The position numbers were made by a program, and so were the translations under genes. Shown here in pieces: positions 59,331 to 64,000 of a stretch of 64,000 bases of DNA. Every line of letters begins with the position of its first letter. The first letter of the stretch is position 1. Under the pieces are notes generated by a model, which worked only from the letters and a program-made list of their open reading frames with translations, made no database searches and was not told where the DNA came from. Source of the DNA: Streptomyces sp. SID9727 (lineage in GTDB: Bacteria > Actinomycetota > Actinomycetes > Streptomycetales > Streptomycetaceae); the NCBI RefSeq assembly GCF_010550605.1, contig NZ_JAAGNI010000136.1:186001-250000 (forward strand), given 5' to 3'.

Positions 59331-62236
59331 GGGGTGGCCTCCCCCGGCTCGGGTCCGGCTCCGCGGGCGGCGGCCTTCTCGGCGGCGGCGCGCTCGATCT
59401 GCCGGTCGATCTTGGCGCCGAGGGCCCGCACGATGTCGAGGACGACGCCGAGGACCAGCAGGTAGACCCCGCAGTCGAAGACGACCGGGGTGCCGAACTC
59501 GAAGTCGCCGACGAGCGGCCAGTGACCGTGATACGTCCAGGCGTGCAGGACCGTTCCGTCGGAGAGGCCGAACAGGGCGACCCCGGTGGAGACGAACAGG
59601 CCGAGCCCGGTGAAGAGGCCGGGTTGCAGGGGCGCGGCCTCGGCGAGTTCGAAGCGCCCGCCCGCGAGGTAGCGGGTGATCAGGGCGAGGCCGGCGACCA
59701 GCCCGCCCACGAAGCCGCCGCCCGGCATGTTCTCGGCGCAGAAGAGCAGGTAGACCGAGAGCACCAGGATCGGGTGGAACAGCAGCCGCGTCACCACCTC
59801 GAAGACCACGGACCGGTGCTCGGGCGCCAGTGTGGCGCCGGCCGCCAGCCAGCCGCGCTCGGGCGCCCCCTCGTCTCCCTGGGGGACGCCGGTCAGCGGC
59901 TCTGCGGTCACGGACCAGGCGGTGCGGCCCCGTACCTCGGTGGGCGCCGCCGTCCCCTCGGCGCGCCGGTGCAGGTAGATGAGGCTGGTGACGCCGATCG
60001 CGGCGGCGGCGAGTACGGCGGACTCCCCCATGGTGTCCCAGGAGCGGAGGTCGACGAGGATGGTGGCGACGACGTCCTTGAGGCCGTGGTGGGCGGTCTC
60101 CTCGACCATGGCGGCGCCCGCCGGGGACGCGGTGCGCGCGGCGGCGGCGACCCAGACCACCACGCCGAGGGTCGCGGCGGCGGCCAGGGCGACCGGGATG
60201 CGCACGGCCCGCCGCCAGGTGCTCACGGACTCCTGGAAGTGCACCGGCATCCGCCGCAGGACCAGCACGAACACGATCATCGACACGGTCTCGACGCAGA
60301 ACTGGGTGAGCGCCAGGTCCGGGCCGCCCTGGACGACGAAGAGCAGGGCGGTCCCGTAGCCGGTGAGTCCGGCCAGGACCACCGCCTTCATGCGGCGCCT
60401 GACGGTGAGGCAGAGGAGAGCCGCCGCACAGGTCAGGGCGGCGACGGCGCCCTGGAGCGGGACGTCCCAGAGCCGGGGCGCGGAGGCGCCCTGCCAGGGG
60501 CGGTCGGCGATGAGTACGGCGAGCTGCCCGGCGAGCATCACCAGCAGGGTCGTCGCGAGGTACACCGAGAGGGAGCCGCGCTGGACGAAGCCGGTGGCCT
60601 GGAGGGACAGGCGTTCCAGGCCCAGGAGCAGCTGGCCGAAGACGCCGTCGGCGGTGGGCCAGGCGACGCGCCGGGACAGCCGGGAGACCCGGTCGCGCGC
60701 GGCGAAGAGGACCGCGCCGCCCGCGGTGGCGGCGGCGGAGAGGAGGAGGGCGGTGCCCCAGCCGTGCCAGAGCGCGAGGTGGTACGGGTGGGCGGGGGCC
60801 GGGAAGGCGTCGGCGTAGGCGCTGAGCAGCCGGTCGGTCCAGCCGACGCCGGGGCCGAGGACGAGCCCGCAGAGGGCGAGCGCGGCGGGCGCGGCGAGGA
60901 AGGCCGGGCCGACCCGGTGCACGGGGGTGTCGGCGACCCCCGGTTTGCGCAGGAAGCCGCCCCAGATGAACCGGGCGGTGTACGCGGCGGTGAGCGCCGA
61001 GCCCGCGACCGTGACGCCGAGCGCCCAGCGGTCCGCCGTGTCGCCGTGCAGCAGCGCCTCGAACGCCGACTCCTTCGCGGCGAAGCCGAGCAGCGGGGGC
61101 AGGGCGGCCATGGAGGCGGCGGCGAGCACGGCGACGGCGCACACCTGGGGCAGGGCGCGTCCGACGCCGGAGAGTCTGCGCAGGTCACGGGTGCCGGCGG
61201 CGTGGTCCACGATGCCGGTGACGAGGAAGAGCGGGGCCTTGAAGAGGGCGTGGCCGAGGATCATGACGGCGGCGGCGAGCGCGGCGTCGCGGTTGCCGAC
61301 GCCCGCGAGGAGGGTGAGGAAGCCGAGCTGGCTCACGGTGCCGTACGCCAGGACGATCTTCAGGTCGTGGAGCCTGAGGGCGCGCCAGCCCCCGAGGAGC
61401 ATGGTCGCGGCGCCGAGGGTCATCACGACGGGCCGCCAGCCGGGCACGTCGGCGAAGGCGGGGGCGAGCCGGGCGACCAGGTAGACCCCGGCCTTCACCA
61501 TCGCGGCGGCGTGCAGATAGGCGCTGACCGGGGTGGGCGCGGCCATGGCGTTGGGCAGCCAGAGGCTGAACGGCCAGACCGCCGACTTGGACAGGGCTCC
61601 GCAGAGGATGAGCAGGACGGCGACCTGGACGGCGGTGGACGCTGCGGGCGGGTCGGCGATGATCGCGGACACGCGGTAGGTCCCGGCTTCCTGACCGACG
61701 ATCAGGAAGCCGATGAGCATGGCGAGGCCGCCGAGCGTGGTGACGGTCAGCGCCTGGAGCGCCGAGCGTCTGCTGTGGCGCTGCTCGCTGTCGTACCCGA
61801 TGAGGAGGTACGAGAAGACGGTGGTGAGCTCCCAGAAGACGTAGAGGGAGATCAGGTCGTCGCTGAGGACGAGGGCGAGCATCGCGCCCGCGAACGCGAG
61901 CAGGTTCCCGGCGAAACCGGCCAGCCGGGGTGTCGTGTCGCTGAAGTAGGAGGCGCAGTACAGCAGGACGAGCGTGCCGACGCCGGACGCGAGCAGCACC
62001 ATGAGTTCGGCGAGCGCGTCGAGGCGCAGGTCCACGGAGACGCCGTAGTCGGGCATCCAGGCCCAGGACCAGTCGACCGAGGAGCCGGACGCGGCCGTCT
62101 CCCACTGGGTGAACGCCCAGCACGTGGTGGCGGCGGGCGGCAGCGCGAGGACGAGGAAGGCGCGCGCGCCCAGCCGTCGCACCAGCGGGCGCGCGAAGGC
62201 CGCGAGGACGAAGTGGGCGACGATGAGCGCGGTCAT
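59327..62236 (-). CDS. mnhA: Na+/H+ antiporter fused subunit A/B
   Basis: The 969-residue membrane protein contains the MnhA proton-antiporter core (about 1-520: LYVFWELTTVFSYLLIGYDS with the helix-5 Glu, GALSKSAVWPFSLWLPNAM and HDLKIVLAYGTVSQLGFLTL), further helices homologous to NuoJ/DUF4040 (LAGLTGYGTALLFVVQGGPD), and a C-terminal MnhB domain (about 800-940: FLFHPILVLSVYLLFCAEN-type start, MPGGGFVGGLVAGLALITRY). There is no separate mnhB gene, so this is a hybrid A/B operon. The complex exchanges cytoplasmic Na+ or K+ for protons. ATG 62236 begins the operon mnhA-C-D-E-F-G, in which each junction overlaps by four bases. Confidence 0.94.
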   Translation of the reverse strand: MTALIVAHFVLAAFARPLVRRLGARAFLVLALPPAATTCWAFTQWETAASGSSVDWSWAWMPDYGVSVDLRLDALAELMVLLASGVGTLVLLYCASYFSDTTPRLAGFAGNLLAFAGAMLALVLSDDLISLYVFWELTTVFSYLLIGYDSEQRHSRRSALQALTVTTLGGLAMLIGFLIVGQEAGTYRVSAIIADPPAASTAVQVAVLLILCGALSKSAVWPFSLWLPNAMAAPTPVSAYLHAAAMVKAGVYLVARLAPAFADVPGWRPVVMTLGAATMLLGGWRALRLHDLKIVLAYGTVSQLGFLTLLAGVGNRDAALAAAVMILGHALFKAPLFLVTGIVDHAAGTRDLRRLSGVGRALPQVCAVAVLAAASMAALPPLLGFAAKESAFEALLHGDTADRWALGVTVAGSALTAAYTARFIWGGFLRKPGVADTPVHRVGPAFLAAPAALALCGLVLGPGVGWTDRLLSAYADAFPAPAHPYHLALWHGWGTALLLSAAATAGGAVLFAARDRVSRLSRRVAWPTADGVFGQLLLGLERLSLQATGFVQRGSLSVYLATTLLVMLAGQLAVLIADRPWQGASAPRLWDVPLQGAVAALTCAAALLCLTVRRRMKAVVLAGLTGYGTALLFVVQGGPDLALTQFCVETVSMIVFVLVLRRMPVHFQESVSTWRRAVRIPVALAAAATLGVVVWVAAAARTASPAGAAMVEETAHHGLKDVVATILVDLRSWDTMGESAVLAAAAIGVTSLIYLHRRAEGTAAPTEVRGRTAWSVTAEPLTGVPQGDEGAPERGWLAAGATLAPEHRSVVFEVVTRLLFHPILVLSVYLLFCAENMPGGGFVGGLVAGLALITRYLAGGRFELAEAAPLQPGLFTGLGLFVSTGVALFGLSDGTVLHAWTYHGHWPLVGDFEFGTPVVFDCGVYLLVLGVVLDIVRALGAKIDRQIERAAAEKAAARGAGPEPGEATP

Positions 62237-62573
62237 ACGGCGGGGCTGCGGGGTGCGGCGGCGGGCGGCGGGATCTGCGGGGCTACCGAGCGGACAAAGG
62301 GCACTAAATACAGATATATCCCCGGCGCCGCTTCATCTGTCCGACCCGCCGCACCCCGGGCGGCCCGTCACATCGGAGGGGGCGTCACCGGTTTATGGCG
62401 ATCATGTGCTCGACAGATGTTGAACATGTGAGCCCACTTCCTTTTCATTTTTGCACTGTGACTACTATCTACCCGTCCTGGTTCTCAACGGATTTGACCG
62501 GCCGTGAGGTCGGTACCACGTCAAGGAGCATGCCCTGCGCACGCGCGCGTCACGGCGGAGCAGCTCGACCACA
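62237..62573. promoter_or_regulatory. Divergent promoter region of the mnh operon and the sensor kinase
   Basis: This 337-base gap has two AT-rich patches rare in the window: one at about 62296-62322 (gcactaaatacagatatatc), likely the mnh promoter on the minus strand, and one at about 62415-62475 for the plus strand. In the latter TTGAAC at about 62424 is followed 17 bases later by TTTCAT, a weak promoter fit. CATGTG occurs twice (near 62403 and 62426). No strong palindrome was seen. Confidence 0.45.
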
Positions 62574-64000
62574 ATGGCGCTGCGGACGGCCCTGCTCGTA
62601 CTGGCCGTCGTCCCCGGTGTAGCCCTGGCCGCCCTCTGGGCCGTCACCAGTGGTCAGACTCTGCTCGACTTCCAGAAGCAAGCGGCTCAAGGGCAGTTGG
62701 CCCAGAAGGCCGGCCAGCCGTCCAACATCGTGTATTACAACCTCCAGGAGGAGCGGCGGCTCAGCGCCGAGGCGCTGGCCCGCGACGGAGGGGTCACCGA
62801 CGCCCTGCGCAAGCAGCGCAAGCTGACCGACAAGGCGATCACCAGCTTCCAGTCGCTGTCCGACACCGACACCGGCGACGCCCCCGGCGAAGTACGTGAC
62901 GCGGTCGACGAGGCCCGTACGGCGATCACCCAACTCCCGGCCCAGCGGGCTCTCGTGGACGAGGGTGACAACGACCAGCAGAAGGCCGTGTACCGCTACT
63001 ACACGGACCTGATCGCCGTCGACCTGAGGCTCTTCACGGCTCTCAGCCATGTCGACAACGGCCGGATCACCACGCTCTCGCAGCCGTTGGTGGACCTGTT
63101 CTGGGCCAAGGAGATGATCTCCCGCTCGGACGCCCTGCTCGCCCGGGGCTGGACGAAGGGGAGGCTGAGCACCGCGGACCTCCAGGAGGTCCGGCAGGCC
63201 GTCGCCGGCCAGTCGTTCCAGTACACGACCAAGGTCGTCCCCTATCTCCCGGCCGACGAGAAGGCCGCGTGGCAGCAGGTCTTCGGCTCCGCCGCCTGGA
63301 AGACCAAGACCCGGGTGGAGGGCCAGGTGCTGCGCCCGGCCGCCCCGGACGCGTCCGGCTCCGTCGCCCTCGGCGCGAAGGAGGCGGACTGGCGCGGCGC
63401 GATGGACGACCTCACTCCCCAGCTGGTCGAGCTGATGGAGGCCCGCACCGACGTGGTGGTCTCGGAGGGCAAGGACAGCGTCATCTCCCTCCTGATCAAG
63501 GTCGTGCTGACCACGGTCGTCGGCCTCGCCGCCGTCGTCGCGGTCATCTGGTTCACCTGGCGGCTCTCCCGCAACCTGCGCCGCCGGATCAGCCGGCTCC
63601 AGGAGCGGGCCGAGGAGCTGGAGAAGGCGCTGCCCGACGTGGTCGAACGGCTCGGCAAGGGCGAGCGCATCGACGTCGAGGCCGAGGCCCGGGCGATCGG
63701 GGACGGCGGCGAGCCCGGTGCGAAGGACGAGCTGGCCCAGCTCGGCCACGCGCTCGACCTGGCCCGCACCAGCGCCCTGCGCGCCGCCGTCGGCCAGGCC
63801 GACCAGCACCGCGGCTTCGAGCGGCTGCTCCAGCGCATCGCCCGCCGCACCCAGCAGCTCATCGGCCAGCAGCTGAAGAAGCTGGACGAGCTGGAGCGCG
63901 CGCACGAGGACCCCGAGGTGCTGGACGGCCTCTTCGACCTCGACCACCTCACCGCCCGCCTGAGGCGGTACGAGGAGAACCTGGTGATCCTCGCGGGCGG
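62574..64000 (+). CDS. Nitrate-sensing histidine kinase, conservon CvnA type (3' end beyond the window)
   Basis: The first 475 residues are present, with no stop before the edge. A membrane helix (LLVLAVVPGVALAALWAV) at about 5-25 leads to a long extracellular helical sensor of the NIT type (about 30-290: RRLSAEALARDGGVTDALRK, then SQPLVDLFWAKEMISRSDAL). A second helix LLIKVVLTTVVGLAAVVAVI at about 305-325 precedes a HAMP linker and the dimer helix. The part at the edge (RGFERLLQRIARRTQQLIGQ, FDLDHLTARLRRYEENLVIL) is the characteristic pre-ATPase region of CvnA proteins, which are normally followed by roadblock, DUF742 and GTPase genes. ATG 62574 is the only usual start in this frame after a stop at 62505; the ribosome site is weak. 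Divergent from mnhA. Confidence 0.85.
   Translation, partial: MALRTALLVLAVVPGVALAALWAVTSGQTLLDFQKQAAQGQLAQKAGQPSNIVYYNLQEERRLSAEALARDGGVTDALRKQRKLTDKAITSFQSLSDTDTGDAPGEVRDAVDEARTAITQLPAQRALVDEGDNDQQKAVYRYYTDLIAVDLRLFTALSHVDNGRITTLSQPLVDLFWAKEMISRSDALLARGWTKGRLSTADLQEVRQAVAGQSFQYTTKVVPYLPADEKAAWQQVFGSAAWKTKTRVEGQVLRPAAPDASGSVALGAKEADWRGAMDDLTPQLVELMEARTDVVVSEGKDSVISLLIKVVLTTVVGLAAVVAVIWFTWRLSRNLRRRISRLQERAEELEKALPDVVERLGKGERIDVEAEARAIGDGGEPGAKDELAQLGHALDLARTSALRAAVGQADQHRGFERLLQRIARRTQQLIGQQLKKLDELERAHEDPEVLDGLFDLDHLTARLRRYEENLVILAG

Noticed and set aside
59522..62431. A long plus-strand frame opposite mnhA
   Set aside because: It is hydrophilic Gly/Glu/Asp-rich shadow sequence, whereas the minus strand encodes conserved membrane helices and antiporter motifs.

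Overview
The window reads as a piece of Streptomyces chromosome. It has very high GC with strong third-position GC bias, frequent GTG starts, ATGA/GTGA gene overlaps, secreted enzymes with ricin-type lectin tails, an actinobacterial cobalamin cluster and a conservon-type sensor kinase. No tRNA, rRNA, insertion sequence, integrase or CRISPR array was recognised.

Bases 1-22700 look like a defence-rich accessory region. Three minus-strand genes (15142 down to 1858) encode a 2103-residue protein that joins a Ser/Thr kinase, a DEAD-type helicase, a DUF1998-like zinc region and a Vsr/DUF559-like nuclease tail, then a SNF2-type helicase, then an Eco57I-class adenine methyltransferase coupled to it by TGATG. 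The gene set resembles class 1 DISARM (drmD, drmMI, drmA, drmB), but DrmA and DrmB appear fused, a kinase is added in front and the PLD nuclease DrmC is not seen. The methyltransferase C-terminal specificity region has clearly lower GC than the rest of its gene. A SWIM zinc-finger gene and a 421-residue unknown flank the set. To the right are a TerD gene, then a retron-like reverse transcriptase (YSDD, QGAPTS, CAAVH in place of NAxxH) fused to an ArdC-like region with a HELGH metallopeptidase motif. It is preceded by about 1.2 kb of non-coding, hairpin-rich DNA. A convergent Mrr-type nuclease gene follows.

Bases 22900-37070 hold mostly secreted and small regulatory genes: a lamin-tail-domain protein, an Imm5-like protein, a MerR/TipAS regulator, a DinB protein, a small secreted protein, an AraC regulator, three extracellular proteins with ricin B lectin modules (GH18 chitinase, beta-helix protein, ThuA protein), a surface protein with four SpaA-like repeats (two nearly identical in DNA) and an L,D-transpeptidase.

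Bases 37070-48500 form a cobalamin cluster: cobN under a cobalamin riboswitch, cobG-cobH-cobIJ, cobK, cbiD and cobL-cobM. Bases 48780-55620 join molybdenum uptake (modA and a fused modBC) to a molybdopterin nitrate reductase fused to a flavodoxin/FAD reductase, so the transporter probably supplies the cofactor metal of its neighbour. Bases 55750-62240 are a six-gene Mrp/Mnh cation/proton antiporter operon in which every junction overlaps. The window ends inside a nitrate-sensing histidine kinase (62574 onward), probably the first gene of a conservon.
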